DNA of 64,000 bases from Pseudodesulfovibrio sp. (lineage in GTDB: Bacteria > Desulfobacterota > Desulfovibrionia > Desulfovibrionales > Desulfovibrionaceae). The stretch covers positions 2,057,029 through 2,121,028 of the forward strand of contig JADGEX010000001.1 in the NCBI GenBank assembly GCA_016744135.1. Reading direction: 5' to 3'. The position numbers and the translations under genes were made by a program. This document shows, piece after piece, positions 7,725 to 16,906 of this stretch; position 1 is the stretch's first letter, and every line of letters begins with the position of its first letter. The notes under the pieces are model-generated. The model had not been told where the DNA came from, made no database searches, and saw only the letters and a program-made list of their open reading frames with translations.

Positions 7725-9209
7725 ATGAAAAGACCACGCTTTCAACTGGCAACAGGATGCAAGGATGTGTATACTTCCTGTATTGTGATCCATTACTTAC
7801 GAGAAAAACGGTGGTTTTTCATCACCTTGGCCATTCAGGCGGCCATGCTGCTTTCACCAGCCCCGGACGGAGTCTCTCCCGAGGGTTGGCGAGTCCTTGT
7901 CATGACCGTTGGCGCGACCATGCTTTTCATCACCGAGCCTATCCCCCTGCCTGCGGTAGCCCTACTCATCATACTCGGACAGATCTTCCTGCTTGGCATC
8001 GACTCCTCACTCGTCGCCAAATCCCTTATGAAAGACTCAGTCCTGTTCATCATGGGATCACTCATGCTGGCCGTGGCTCTGGTCAAACAGAAACTCGACA
8101 AACGGCTCGCTCTGCTTATTGTTAGTATTACAGGATCGAATACATATCGTATTGCTTTTGGCATCTCCATATTTTCCGGCATATTGGCATCGTTCATAGG
8201 TGAACATACCGTGGCAGCCATGATGCTTCCAGTGGCTTTATCCCTGTTGCAATTGGCTACTGATGATCCGGCCAAACGACGCGCTTTAGGTATGCTCTTC
8301 CTCTTCTCCATATCCTACGCCTGTGCCATGGCCGGTATCGGCACACCGTCAGGCGGGGCGCGTAACGCCATCATGATCGACTATCTACGCGATTTCTTCT
8401 ATGCCACGGATGATCCGGCAACCTTCAGCTATTCTGTCACTTATCTCGACTGGATGATCTATGCCTATCCCGTCTTTCTGGTACAATTACCGCTCATGCA
8501 TCTCATCTTGCGGCACACCTTCAAAACGGACATCACAGACCTCGGCCCTGCAGTGGAGAAACTCAAGGAACAGGTTGGAGACGAAGGATCGTTAAGCGGT
8601 CGACACTATATGGCCATCTTTCTGTTTTTGGTCACACTTATCGGATGGGTCGGGTTCTCTTCCGAAGTTGGCATGGGGACCATCGCTATCCTCGGTGCGG
8701 TCCTCTTCCTTGTCACCGGCCTCGTGCGTTGGCAGGATCTCAATTCCGGCGTTAACTGGGGCGTGGTTTTACTGTATGCCGCCGCAATTTCCCTTGGCGT
8801 CCAAATGCGCGATACCGGAGCTGCGGCATGGGTAGCCGGTGTGTTCATGGACATACTCGCACCGTTCGGCATGGATCACGGCATTGGATTGATGGCAGCG
8901 GTCATGGTACTCACCACTTTTATCACCAACACCATGAGTAATGGCGCGGCCGTGGCGGTCCTCGGCCCCATCGTCCTGTCCATTGCCGTGGGAACGGAAA
9001 CAAACCCGCTAGCCGTAGGCATGATCACCGCCGTATCCAGTGCATTCGCCTATTTCACAGTCATCGGCACCCCGGCATCCACCATCGTATATTCATCCGG
9101 TCTCTTGCGGCCCAAGGATTTCATGGTTGTCGGCTGGCGCATGGCGCTCATGTCGTTTACCGTTCTGCTTCTCGCATCGAAACTGTATTGGCCCTTGATC
9201 GGGTTGTAA
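7725..9209 (+). CDS. DASS/SLC13-family anion symporter
   Basis: About 494 residues with many membrane helices. The N-terminal region MLLSPAPDGVSPEGWRVLVMTVGATMLFITEPIPLPAVALL and the two repeated helical halves, with TNTMSNGAAVAVLGPI near the end, are those of the divalent-anion:Na+ symporters (sulfate, dicarboxylates). The substrate is not readable. The start is uncertain: ATG 7623 would overlap the ACT gene on the other strand, ATG 7725 is chosen, and GTG 7785 just before IHYLREKRWFF is equally possible; none has a strong ribosome binding site. It is divergent from the ACT-ptb-buk operon and its stop overlaps the ribosome binding site of the usp gene, so the two are coupled. Carboxylate transport would suit the neighbouring fermentation genes, but that is inference. 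Confidence 0.88.
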   Translation: MKRPRFQLATGCKDVYTSCIVIHYLREKRWFFITLAIQAAMLLSPAPDGVSPEGWRVLVMTVGATMLFITEPIPLPAVALLIILGQIFLLGIDSSLVAKSLMKDSVLFIMGSLMLAVALVKQKLDKRLALLIVSITGSNTYRIAFGISIFSGILASFIGEHTVAAMMLPVALSLLQLATDDPAKRRALGMLFLFSISYACAMAGIGTPSGGARNAIMIDYLRDFFYATDDPATFSYSVTYLDWMIYAYPVFLVQLPLMHLILRHTFKTDITDLGPAVEKLKEQVGDEGSLSGRHYMAIFLFLVTLIGWVGFSSEVGMGTIAILGAVLFLVTGLVRWQDLNSGVNWGVVLLYAAAISLGVQMRDTGAAAWVAGVFMDILAPFGMDHGIGLMAAVMVLTTFITNTMSNGAAVAVLGPIVLSIAVGTETNPLAVGMITAVSSAFAYFTVIGTPASTIVYSSGLLRPKDFMVVGWRMALMSFTVLLLASKLYWPLIGL

Positions 9210-9219
9210 GGAGTTGTCC

Positions 9220-10155
9220 ATGACACAGGGCGACAACAGAATACGTATACTCATCTGTATCGGCGGCGGCCCGGATTCACTATCCAGCCTCAAGTATGCA
9301 ACACGACTCAGCAATCAAGGATGTGCAGACATTGATTTGCTCTATGTGCGCCCTCTGGACAGCGGCCTCAAATCCGGTGGAATGGAGGTACGCGTCGCCC
9401 GTGAAAACATGCTCGACTGGGGGTTGGAACTGCCCGGCATGACTCACTTGAAAGCAGCTCGTGATCTGCTCATTGAACTTGGTGAAATCGCACCGGATTC
9501 CACCCGCGACTGGCATCACCGAGAGCTTTCCGGAGATGTAGCAGGCGAATATGTCCGCGAATACGAAAACCCATGTGGCGGATCCATATCCCTCCGGCTC
9601 CGCACCGCCCCGGATGTGACTACTGCCGCCATTGACGAAGCACAGCAAAATAAGGCTGACATTATCATAGTGGGAGCATCTCCCGAACCAGTTGAAGGGT
9701 TACGAAAATTTCTTTCGCCCAAACCGCTTGCCCTCAAAATAGCGGCCCATTCACCCATCCCGGTCATAGTTGCCCGGCAGCTTGAACCCGGCCGCGGGCA
9801 TCTCGTCTGTGTGCAGGACACGGACCGATCCCGATCAATGCTCCCAGAAGCCATTCGGTGCGCTCACGCCTGTCAATGCCCAGTTTCCATCATGTCCGTT
9901 GCCCCGGACGAGTCAGGTATCAAATCTGCACAAAAAGCCGTTAACGAAGCCGCCGCACTTTTCAAGGAAAACGGCATCGCGCCACATGAAACACTTGTCG
10001 AAGTGGGTGATCCGGTAGAGACCATCATCACCATCGGCTATGATTTCTCGCTCATCCTGCTCTCAGAATCGGAAAAGCCCTGGTTTGCCAAAGGATTCAG
10101 TGTCTCCCACGAAGTCGCTGCCAGAGCACGCAACTCAGTGATGATTTTGAAGTAG
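9220..10155 (+). CDS. Tandem universal stress protein (UspA family)
   Basis: 311 residues with two Usp-type halves: the first starts IRILICIGGGPDSLSSLKYATRLS and ends with ADIIIVGASPEP...HSPIPVIVAR, the second begins HLVCVQDTDRSRSMLPEAI and ends FSLILLSESEKPWFAKGFSVSHEVAARARNSVMIL. The G-x2-G-x9-G(S/T) ATP-binding motif is only partly kept in the second half. ATG 9220 has AAGGAG six bases upstream; an earlier TTG at 9214 is inside that site. It directly follows the transporter gene, so the pair may work together, as Usp domains often regulate transporters. Confidence 0.85.
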   Translation: MTQGDNRIRILICIGGGPDSLSSLKYATRLSNQGCADIDLLYVRPLDSGLKSGGMEVRVARENMLDWGLELPGMTHLKAARDLLIELGEIAPDSTRDWHHRELSGDVAGEYVREYENPCGGSISLRLRTAPDVTTAAIDEAQQNKADIIIVGASPEPVEGLRKFLSPKPLALKIAAHSPIPVIVARQLEPGRGHLVCVQDTDRSRSMLPEAIRCAHACQCPVSIMSVAPDESGIKSAQKAVNEAAALFKENGIAPHETLVEVGDPVETIITIGYDFSLILLSESEKPWFAKGFSVSHEVAARARNSVMILK

Positions 10156-10473
10156 GGTGTGCCTCCGGCGGCTGGGGGAAGGGGAAAGAGGGCACCCTTT
10201 GAAAAGGGCTTCCCTCTTTCCCCTTCCCCCAGACCCCCAACCCCTTTCTCCCTCCTAAACTTTTTGTTGCCGCTTCGCGGGAAGAAATTTGATGTTAAAA
10301 CAAAGAAATACCCATGAGTATACACACTCATGGGCACTATACAAAAATTCTTACCGATACCGTACGCGCTTCGCCGAAGGCGACATTAAAAATCTAGAAG
10401 AGTCCAGAGAACACTTTTCAAAGGATTCTTTGGCAAGTCCAGGACAGCGTCCTGGTCTCGCTGAAGGCGACGC
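10156..10473. repeat. Gene-free stretch with Desulfovibrio-type hairpin repeats
   Basis: No convincing gene. It contains a perfect inverted repeat with 21-bp G/A-rich arms (10172-10192 and 10212-10232, loop CACCCTTTGAAAAGGGCTT), followed by C-rich sequence and CCTAAACTTTTTG. A second element near 10330-10475 has CGCC-GAA-GGCG and a CCAGGAC-agc-GTCCTGG hairpin (7-bp arms). Such pyrimidine/purine-rich hairpins after genes are typical intergenic repeats of Desulfovibrionaceae. The first hairpin is well placed to end the usp transcript and the second to end murI, which come from opposite sides. Confidence 0.75.
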
Positions 10474-11313
10474 TTACAAATCCACGAGTTCGACTTCGTT
10501 TTCCGTAATCGGTGTCCCCAAAAAACGTGTGCCGGTTCGAGCAAATCGAGGAGCGTCGTCAGTGGTAAGATACGCGGTAGTGCCACACCCTGGACCGGGA
10601 TGAATCAATTCGAGAAGGGTCAATTCTTCAAAAACCGTCTCTGCAGTGGTCGCTGCGGAATCGACAATAACAGTCTCAGGAGGCGTAACCTTCCTGATAG
10701 CCGGTGCCAGCAAAGGGAAATGGGTACAACCAAGAACTAATGTATCTGGAATGACAGGATCAACTGCGCCGGAAGCCGGATTAAAAACAGGATCGAGATA
10801 GCGTGCTGCCACGGCTTCGGGCACATCACCATCAATCCACCCCTCTTCAGCCAAAGCAACAAAAAGTGAACAAGGGTGTCCGACAATACGGGCGGCAGGA
10901 GAAATGGAATGGATAGCCCGCTGATAAGCCCCACCGGCAATGGTGGATTCCGTCGCAACGACAGCTATGGAGCCATTTTTCGTAACGGAACACGCAGCAC
11001 GGGCTCCCGGTTCCACAACGCCGATGACGGGGACATCTGGGTACGCTTCCCGCAAGGCGGATAAGGCCATGGCAGAAGCCGTGTTACAAGCAACCACGAG
11101 GAGTTTGATCCCTCGACTCACTAGCTCCGCACCACATTGAACACCGTATCGGGTCACGGTCTGCGGAGACTTAGTACCATACGGCAACCGCGCGGTGTCT
11201 CCAAGATAGATAACGTCCTCACACGGCATGCGCTGCCTGAGTGCTTTAAGTACTGTCAGGCCACCTACGCCCGAATCAAACATGCCAATGGGAAGTTCTG
11301 CTGTATTTTTCAT
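10474..11313 (-). CDS. murI: Glutamate racemase
   Basis: 279 residues, full length. Converts L- to D-glutamate for peptidoglycan. The substrate-binding start GMFDSGVGGLTVLKAL, the first catalytic cysteine in VVACNTASA, IGVVEPGARAA and the second cysteine in LVLGCTHFPLL are all present. ATG start. It stands alone on the minus strand, separated from the EAL-HDOD gene upstream by about 100 bases and from the usp gene by repeat-rich sequence. Confidence 0.96.
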   Translation of the reverse strand: MKNTAELPIGMFDSGVGGLTVLKALRQRMPCEDVIYLGDTARLPYGTKSPQTVTRYGVQCGAELVSRGIKLLVVACNTASAMALSALREAYPDVPVIGVVEPGARAACSVTKNGSIAVVATESTIAGGAYQRAIHSISPAARIVGHPCSLFVALAEEGWIDGDVPEAVAARYLDPVFNPASGAVDPVIPDTLVLGCTHFPLLAPAIRKVTPPETVIVDSAATTAETVFEELTLLELIHPGPGCGTTAYLTTDDAPRFARTGTRFLGTPITENEVELVDL

Positions 11314-11418
11314 GAATTACGGCTCCTTGTACCGACGAATATCTCGGCACTCGCCGAAACCAACACATTTCCATGAAAAAGTCTAAACGAATTAAAACCA
11401 AATTTTCCCGAAATCCGG

Positions 11419-12681
11419 CTACGCGACCGCATTGCCAACCGTACAATATCCGAGCATTTTCTGTGTCCAGCTCCGAGCTTGTACATACATGAGTTCCGCC
11501 TGAAGCGTTTCCAAATCAAGTTGCTTGAGGCGAGACGAAATCCCACTCCATTCCCCACGTTCATAACTTGTGGCCAGCCGCAACAATTCATACAATTCGC
11601 CCTCACCCTTCAAGGCCTTAACCACAGATTCCTCCAAAGGGAGCATTCCAATGATTTCATCCATTGAAATACTGAGCATGGAGTCCAACAGAGAAAACAA
11701 GCCGGTCATGAAGAAATTGTCCGGCTCGTATGCAGTACTATTGGAATGACGGCAAATCGACTCAAGAAACTTGGCCCTATGCACTGCGAGATATGCCAGT
11801 TCACTCGCTTTGGGAGTAGGATTAAGATCGGCCAGCAAGACACTCCTGAGCCACTGTTTGGCCTGAATCATACCCATCATGTCGAGTGCTCGTTTGGGAG
11901 ACGAGACTTTTTGACTCAAGCCCATTCCTGCGGAATTGATATACCTAAACAACCGATAGGATAAGCTAGGGTCAGACTGAAGAATCTCCGCCAACCGAGC
12001 AGGCTCCAAGTCCATTTTGCACAATTCTGCCAAAAGTTGGAGCTTGGTCATTTCGTTTGTCGTCAACTTCTTGCCGGGAATAATTTCTGGTTTACTAAAA
12101 AAAAATCCCTGAAACAGAGAAAATCCCATTCCTTGAAGCTCATGAAAATTCTCATTATCCTCAACCTTCTCCGCAAGAAGGGTGACGCTTGAAGGAATAT
12201 TCCGAATAACAACCGCAAGCTTTGCAGGTTCGGCTCCAAACTCAAGCATATCCACCTTGACGATATCAGCCATATCAATAAACGACTCAAGCTCCGGCTG
12301 ACCGCAATAGTCATCCACGGCGATCTGATACCCGGCACTCTTGAGTTGTTTTACGGCTTGCAGCGTTTCTTTGTTCGGTTTGACGTGCTCAAGTATCTCA
12401 ATAACACATCGATCCTTGGGCAAGGCAAATCCACCGCCCTCAATCAGAAGCTGTTCTGAAAAATTAATTAAAATCCGGGCGTCTGGAGGTATGCCTTCGG
12501 AAGCCAGGGCCAACCCGTCTACAATGACTGATGAAGTTGCCTGCTCCTCGTTGGTAATACAGGCAACATTGTCCTCGCACGACCGAAAGAGGAGTTCATA
12601 CCCCCAAACAGTTTCATCAGCGCGAAATACCGGTTGTCGGGCAACAAAAACAGTCTCAAAATTAGGAATAGTTACTGACAT
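11419..12681 (-). CDS. EAL-HDOD signalling protein (YuxH-like)
   Basis: 420 residues. Residues 1-200 form a degenerate EAL domain (VFVARQPVFRADETVWGYELLFR at the start, where the EAL signature reads ELL; ILINFSEQLL; IAVDDYCG; VKVDMLEF). Residues about 205-400 are an HDOD domain (LAELCKMDLEPARLAEILQSDPSLSYRLFRYINSAGMGL, RALDMMGMIQAKQWLRSVLL). This EAL-HDOD pair is a known family thought to bind or sense cyclic-di-GMP rather than degrade it, because catalytic metal residues of EAL are missing. It is the last of three minus-strand signalling genes, 73 bases after the HD gene. Confidence 0.92.
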   Translation of the reverse strand: MSVTIPNFETVFVARQPVFRADETVWGYELLFRSCEDNVACITNEEQATSSVIVDGLALASEGIPPDARILINFSEQLLIEGGGFALPKDRCVIEILEHVKPNKETLQAVKQLKSAGYQIAVDDYCGQPELESFIDMADIVKVDMLEFGAEPAKLAVVIRNIPSSVTLLAEKVEDNENFHELQGMGFSLFQGFFFSKPEIIPGKKLTTNEMTKLQLLAELCKMDLEPARLAEILQSDPSLSYRLFRYINSAGMGLSQKVSSPKRALDMMGMIQAKQWLRSVLLADLNPTPKASELAYLAVHRAKFLESICRHSNSTAYEPDNFFMTGLFSLLDSMLSISMDEIIGMLPLEESVVKALKGEGELYELLRLATSYERGEWSGISSRLKQLDLETLQAELMYVQARSWTQKMLGYCTVGNAVA

Positions 12682-12754
12682 GTAATCACCATACGTGATT
12701 TCATATCAATTTCAATGATAGAATCAAAGAAGGAAGCCTTGGGAAGTGTCCCCC

Positions 12755-13666
12755 TTAAATGGTGTACGTGGAGATATTGCCCCGTCTGAAACTTGCTAAG
12801 AATCCTTCAAGGTCATCCGCATTTTGTGACAACATGCTCTCCAGATAATTCAGGTTTCGATCAATGGCTTCGCTGTACAGATCTTTGTCAACTTTTCGAC
12901 GATCACGAAAATACAATTTCATATAGCGATCTACCCGCATGAACTCCTTGTCCAGTCGGGTTCTGACCACTCCTTCATAAAACGTGTTTGTTTTTGACAG
13001 TAAATCCATGGCGGAGTCATAGCCGGGAATTTTGGCTTCCTGAAATTCCTCGAAAAGCAAAAAAAGCTTTTCAAGGTAATAGCGGTCTGCGATTTGCGCC
13101 AACAAATCTGCACTTCCCAAAAAATATCCCATGATACGCATATGTTCCGAGGCGAAAGCCACCTTAGACGGAGACATGGCAAGTATGGTGCACCGGATAC
13201 AATCCGCGATATCATCCATATCATCCTGCGACATGACGCCATCAAGATTGCTCCGCATAAACATGATGGACCGTTCTTCATGCCCAACCGTATATTTTGC
13301 CCCGGTCCCCAGCGTGTCGTCAGCAACCTGTATTAATCCCACATCGTGATACAAGGCAGACAACAGTCCCTTGAGACATTCCTTCTCGGAAAAGACTTCA
13401 CCATCGGCCAATGCGCCGTAAATAAGTCGGACTGTTGCCAAAACCACGGCGCACGTATGTTCAAAATTATGATACTTCGTGTTGCTGGCCCTATACCCGG
13501 GATACAAACCAAAAAATAATTTTTCTACGTCTTCAAAGGCTTTCTGAAAAACACTCGCATCATACTTCGAGAAAAATTCACGCAGAATCTCCTCAGCCTC
13601 ACGGCGGACGCATTCCCCGTCAGCAGGGTCTACAAAATCATACAACTTCGGTGTTGGTTCAACCAT
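12755..13666 (-). CDS. HD-domain phosphohydrolase, PDEase I-like
   Basis: 303 residues. The core carries KYHNFEHTCAVVLATVRLIYG followed by LLSALYHDVGLIQ and GHEERSIMFMRSNL, an HD-superfamily metal site. The first motif (Y-H-N-x2-H) closely resembles the eukaryotic-type class I cyclic nucleotide phosphodiesterase signature, and the usual GYP motif is absent. A phosphodiesterase acting on a cyclic nucleotide is the best guess; the substrate is unknown. Its ATG follows the stop of the GAF-HD-GYP gene by three bases and its AAGGTG site lies inside that gene, so the two are translationally coupled. Confidence 0.82.
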   Translation of the reverse strand: MVEPTPKLYDFVDPADGECVRREAEEILREFFSKYDASVFQKAFEDVEKLFFGLYPGYRASNTKYHNFEHTCAVVLATVRLIYGALADGEVFSEKECLKGLLSALYHDVGLIQVADDTLGTGAKYTVGHEERSIMFMRSNLDGVMSQDDMDDIADCIRCTILAMSPSKVAFASEHMRIMGYFLGSADLLAQIADRYYLEKLFLLFEEFQEAKIPGYDSAMDLLSKTNTFYEGVVRTRLDKEFMRVDRYMKLYFRDRRKVDKDLYSEAIDRNLNYLESMLSQNADDLEGFLASFRRGNISTYTI

Positions 13667-13669
13667 AGG

Positions 13670-14908
13670 TTACACCTTCCAATCTTCTGTCCATTTATCG
13701 CGAATGGCTTTGATAACGTCAAAAATTTCAATAAAAATCTCAACCATTTCAGGGTCAAAATGAGTGCCCGCATCACTTTCCAAAATCCCCAAACATTTTT
13801 CATCAGGGAAGGGGTCTTTGTAGGATCGGGGCGATGCCAGAGCATCGTACACGTCCGCCACAGCACAGATACGCGCAGCCAAAGGAATGTCCTCACCGTT
13901 CCTCACCTCATCCCCCAAAGACAGGCTGTCACTCCACACTGCTGAATACGGGATGCTCGGATACCCTCGCCCTTCATATTTTTCATGGTGACACAGGGCA
14001 ATTTCCATGGACATCCGATCTAGTTCGGACGTTTGATTCTTGAAAAGACGTGCTCCATAAACAGTATGCCATTTCATGGTATCGAATTCTTCATCCGTGA
14101 GTTTCGCCGGCTTTTTCAAAATATTATCTGAAATACCGACCTTACCAACATCATGAAGCATGGCAGCTAGGCGCAAATTATCACGAGCACGTTTGATATC
14201 CTTTGCGCTATGATTACGCCGGGCAGCCCATGTGCCATAAATTTCTGCAGAGTATGCCCCCACACGCTGAACATGTGCGCCAGTTTCCGAGGGGTCACGT
14301 AATTCGGCCATCTGCATCATCCGCAGAATGAGTTCTCGGTTCATGATACCACGCTCAATGGCCACCGACGCATTATTGCAGAACAGAGGGATGTACGTCT
14401 GGGCCTCCGGCGAAAAAGCACCAACCTTACCCATATCATTCTTGGCGTTAATAAGTTGCATCACACCCACTAACCGACTTTCCTGAGCGATAAGCGGGAT
14501 GGTCAGCATGGACGTAGTTCTATACCCGGATTTTTCATCAAAAGATTTGTTGAAATTGAATGGGAGAATGGGGTCCAACTCGTAGGCATCATCAATGGAA
14601 AGGCTCTGCCGTGTCTTGGCAACGTATCCAACGATGGAATGTTCACTGATGGGAATACTAAAATTATGGTATAAAGCTGCGTTAGCAGTTTCCTTCTTGA
14701 ACAAAGTATCATTCTGAACATAACTGAAAATCAGACTGTCATCTTCAACCAAAAATATGGACCCTGCATCTGCCCCGGAAAGCTGTCGGGATTCATACAG
14801 AATCTTATCCAAAATAGTGTCAACATCTTTAAGCTGGTTGACCTCTTCTGTGGTCTTGAGAATTGCCATCACCGCATCATCGCGGCTGGTAAGTCGTTCG
14901 GCAGACAT
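13670..14908 (-). CDS. GAF-HD-GYP cyclic-di-GMP phosphodiesterase
   Basis: 412 residues starting at ATG 14908 behind a GGGAG site; an in-frame ATG at 14935 lies before that site and is not preferred. An N-terminal GAF domain (about 25-180; GADAGSIFLVEDDSLIFSYVQND, SIVGYVAKTRQSLSIDDAYEL, LTIPLIAQESRLVGVMQLIN) is followed by an HD-GYP domain (about 215-395) with LAAMLHDVGKVGIS, IALCHHEKYEGRGYP and ICAVADVYDAL. The complete HD and GYP motifs indicate an active c-di-GMP phosphodiesterase with a soluble sensory domain. First gene of the signalling operon with the HD gene and probably the EAL-HDOD gene. Confidence 0.94.
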   Translation of the reverse strand: MSAERLTSRDDAVMAILKTTEEVNQLKDVDTILDKILYESRQLSGADAGSIFLVEDDSLIFSYVQNDTLFKKETANAALYHNFSIPISEHSIVGYVAKTRQSLSIDDAYELDPILPFNFNKSFDEKSGYRTTSMLTIPLIAQESRLVGVMQLINAKNDMGKVGAFSPEAQTYIPLFCNNASVAIERGIMNRELILRMMQMAELRDPSETGAHVQRVGAYSAEIYGTWAARRNHSAKDIKRARDNLRLAAMLHDVGKVGISDNILKKPAKLTDEEFDTMKWHTVYGARLFKNQTSELDRMSMEIALCHHEKYEGRGYPSIPYSAVWSDSLSLGDEVRNGEDIPLAARICAVADVYDALASPRSYKDPFPDEKCLGILESDAGTHFDPEMVEIFIEIFDVIKAIRDKWTEDWKV

Positions 14909-15040
14909 ACGCACTCCCTTGTAATGATATACCACTATATTGCCTAATCCCTATGGAAAATCAAGGATGCCAGCGAACAAAGAGTGCAACGAAAATTCGA
15001 GATAAAATCATCCTGCAAGGATGTCCCGCCATCAGAAAAC

Positions 15041-15073
15041 AAAAAAAGCCCCGCCAGCGTCAGCTGGCAGGGC
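15041..15073 (-). terminator. Intrinsic terminator of hcp
   Basis: Read on the minus strand, an 11-bp G/C-rich stem (15073-15063 with 15058-15048, one G-T pair, loop TGAC) is followed by seven T. It starts 28 bases after the hcp stop. Confidence 0.9.
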
Positions 15074-15101
15074 GGAGAGTCATTGAAGCGTATCGCCTCG
15101 A

Positions 15102-16709
15102 CTAGCCAAGAAGTTCGGCAAGGTCTTCATCGGGAGTAGCGATGGGAGCGATGTTGTAGTTTTCGACCAGGTAGTTCAGCACGTTGGGAGTGATGAATGC
15201 TGGGAGAGTCGGTCCAAGCTTGATGTTCTTGATGCCAAGGGCCAGCAAGGAGAGCAGGATAGCAACGGCCTTCTGCTCATACCAGGACAGAACCAGAGAC
15301 AGCGGAAGTTCGTTGATGTCACACTCGAAGGCCTCGGCCAGAGCCATGGCAATCTTGACAGCAGAATATGCGTCATTGCACTGACCAACGTCGAGCAGAC
15401 GGGGGATACCACCGATGTCGCCGAGCTGTTTGTCGAAGAAGCGGAACTTGCCGCAAGCCAGAGTCAGGATAATGGTATCCTTCGGGGCTTTTTCAACAAA
15501 CTCAGTGTAGTAGTTACGACCGGGCTTGGCACCATCGCAACCGCCGACGAGGAAGAAGTGACGGATGTCGCCAGCCTTGACGGCGTCGATGACAGTTCCG
15601 GCAACAGACATGACAGCGTTACGGGCAAAACCAACCATGACGGTACCCTTGTCGGTATCTTCGGGGAAACCAGGCATTGCCAGGGCTTTCTCGATAACCG
15701 GGGTAAAATCGTCATTGGAAACATGGACTGCACCGGGCCAACCGACGAGGCCGGTGGTAAAGATGGCGTCAATATAATTTTTGGGGTCCTGAATACAGTT
15801 GGTGGTCATCAGGATAGAACCGGGGAACTCAGCAAATTCCTTTTTCTGATTCTGCCATGCGGTTCCATAGTGACCAGCAAAATGAGGGTATTTCTTCAGT
15901 TCCGGGTAACCATGACAGGGCAGCATCTCACCATGGGTATAAATATTAATGCCCTTGCCTTCAGTCTGCTTGAGCAAAACGTCTAGGTCTTTCAGGTCAT
16001 GACCGGAAACGAGAATAGCCTTGCCTGCGGTTGCACCGAGCTTGACCTCAGTGGGTTCCGGGTGGCCGTAAGTGGAAGTATTAGCTTCATCAAGCAATTC
16101 CATGGCGCGAATGTTCACGCGTCCACATTCCAGACCGGCTTCAACACACTGTTCTAAAGTCAAATCCGTAGACAAGGTTGCAGCGAGCAAACCTTGGAAA
16201 TTGGCATACAGTTCGTTGTCTTCATAGCCCAAAATGGCGGCATGATCGATGTAAGCAGCCACACCCTTGAGACCGTAGGTCAAAGTCTGCTTGAGAGACT
16301 TGAGATCTTCGTTGGTTTCGGGATCGTTCTCGACGCCATGCTCCTTACCCTGGGCAACCATGCCCGGAATATCGAGAGCAGGAGTATAAACGGCAGGACC
16401 GTCGAATTCAACACCGGGAGCCTTGGTCTTCAAAGCTTCGCGCATGCTGACACATTCATTAATGAGTTTGACGAAACGAGCGTCGTCAAAATTGACATTG
16501 GTCAAGGTGGAAAACACGGCTTCAGCGGTGAAGCGATCCACGGCGGCATCTTCAGTTCCTGCCTCACGGGCAGCAATCGCCACCTGAGAAAGTCCTTTGG
16601 TCAGATAAAGAAGAAGGTCCTGCAAGGATGCAGTATTGTCGGTCTTGCCACAAACGCCAATTTTGGTGCAGCCGCCTTTGGCAGCCTGTTCACACTGATA
16701 ACAAAACAT
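15102..16709 (-). CDS. hcp: Hybrid cluster protein (hydroxylamine/NO reductase), class I
   Basis: 535 residues beginning MFCYQCEQ at ATG 16709, with GGAG seven bases upstream; longer readings upstream are not part of the gene. N-terminal cysteines C3, C6, C14 and C20 (C-x2-C-x7-C-x5-C) bind the [4Fe-4S] cluster of class I proteins, as in Desulfovibrio and Clostridium. Later motifs include SGHDLKDLD, HGEMLPCHGYPELKKYPHFAGHYG, LTACGKFRF-type LACGKFRFFD and LDVGQCNDAYSA, the hybrid cluster ligands. In anaerobes Hcp detoxifies NO and nitrosative products and is commonly under HcpR control. There is no hcr or HcpR gene adjacent. Single-gene unit with its own terminator. Confidence 0.97.
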   Translation of the reverse strand: MFCYQCEQAAKGGCTKIGVCGKTDNTASLQDLLLYLTKGLSQVAIAAREAGTEDAAVDRFTAEAVFSTLTNVNFDDARFVKLINECVSMREALKTKAPGVEFDGPAVYTPALDIPGMVAQGKEHGVENDPETNEDLKSLKQTLTYGLKGVAAYIDHAAILGYEDNELYANFQGLLAATLSTDLTLEQCVEAGLECGRVNIRAMELLDEANTSTYGHPEPTEVKLGATAGKAILVSGHDLKDLDVLLKQTEGKGINIYTHGEMLPCHGYPELKKYPHFAGHYGTAWQNQKKEFAEFPGSILMTTNCIQDPKNYIDAIFTTGLVGWPGAVHVSNDDFTPVIEKALAMPGFPEDTDKGTVMVGFARNAVMSVAGTVIDAVKAGDIRHFFLVGGCDGAKPGRNYYTEFVEKAPKDTIILTLACGKFRFFDKQLGDIGGIPRLLDVGQCNDAYSAVKIAMALAEAFECDINELPLSLVLSWYEQKAVAILLSLLALGIKNIKLGPTLPAFITPNVLNYLVENYNIAPIATPDEDLAELLG

Positions 16710-16906
16710 GGTTTCACTCCTTGATGTTTCGGTAATTTGTTCGTTCTGTGATTCGAGGTTTAAGCGAAACCGGATTGCGAGAGTATGACTTGAGTCAAAA
16801 AACGAATAAAAAGTCATAAACTTTGTCATCGAGTATGCGAAGTCATGTTTCCATGATGAACGAGGAGTGTTAGGAGAAAGCATCGCTAACCATCACGGAG
16901 CATGCC
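16710..16906. promoter_or_regulatory. Divergent regulatory region hcp / secreted-protein gene
   Basis: 197 bases between divergent genes. It holds a small palindrome TGACTTGAGTCA (about 16787-16798) and A/T-rich sequence with two more TGAC/GTCA elements nearby, a plausible place for a CRP/FNR-type regulator such as HcpR. The match to any known consensus was not tested, so the regulator is open. Confidence 0.35.

Noticed and set aside
16787-16798. TGACTTGAGTCA as a defined HcpR site
   Set aside because: The short palindrome fits a CRP/FNR-like regulator only loosely and I could not verify the HcpR consensus; kept only as a low-confidence region.
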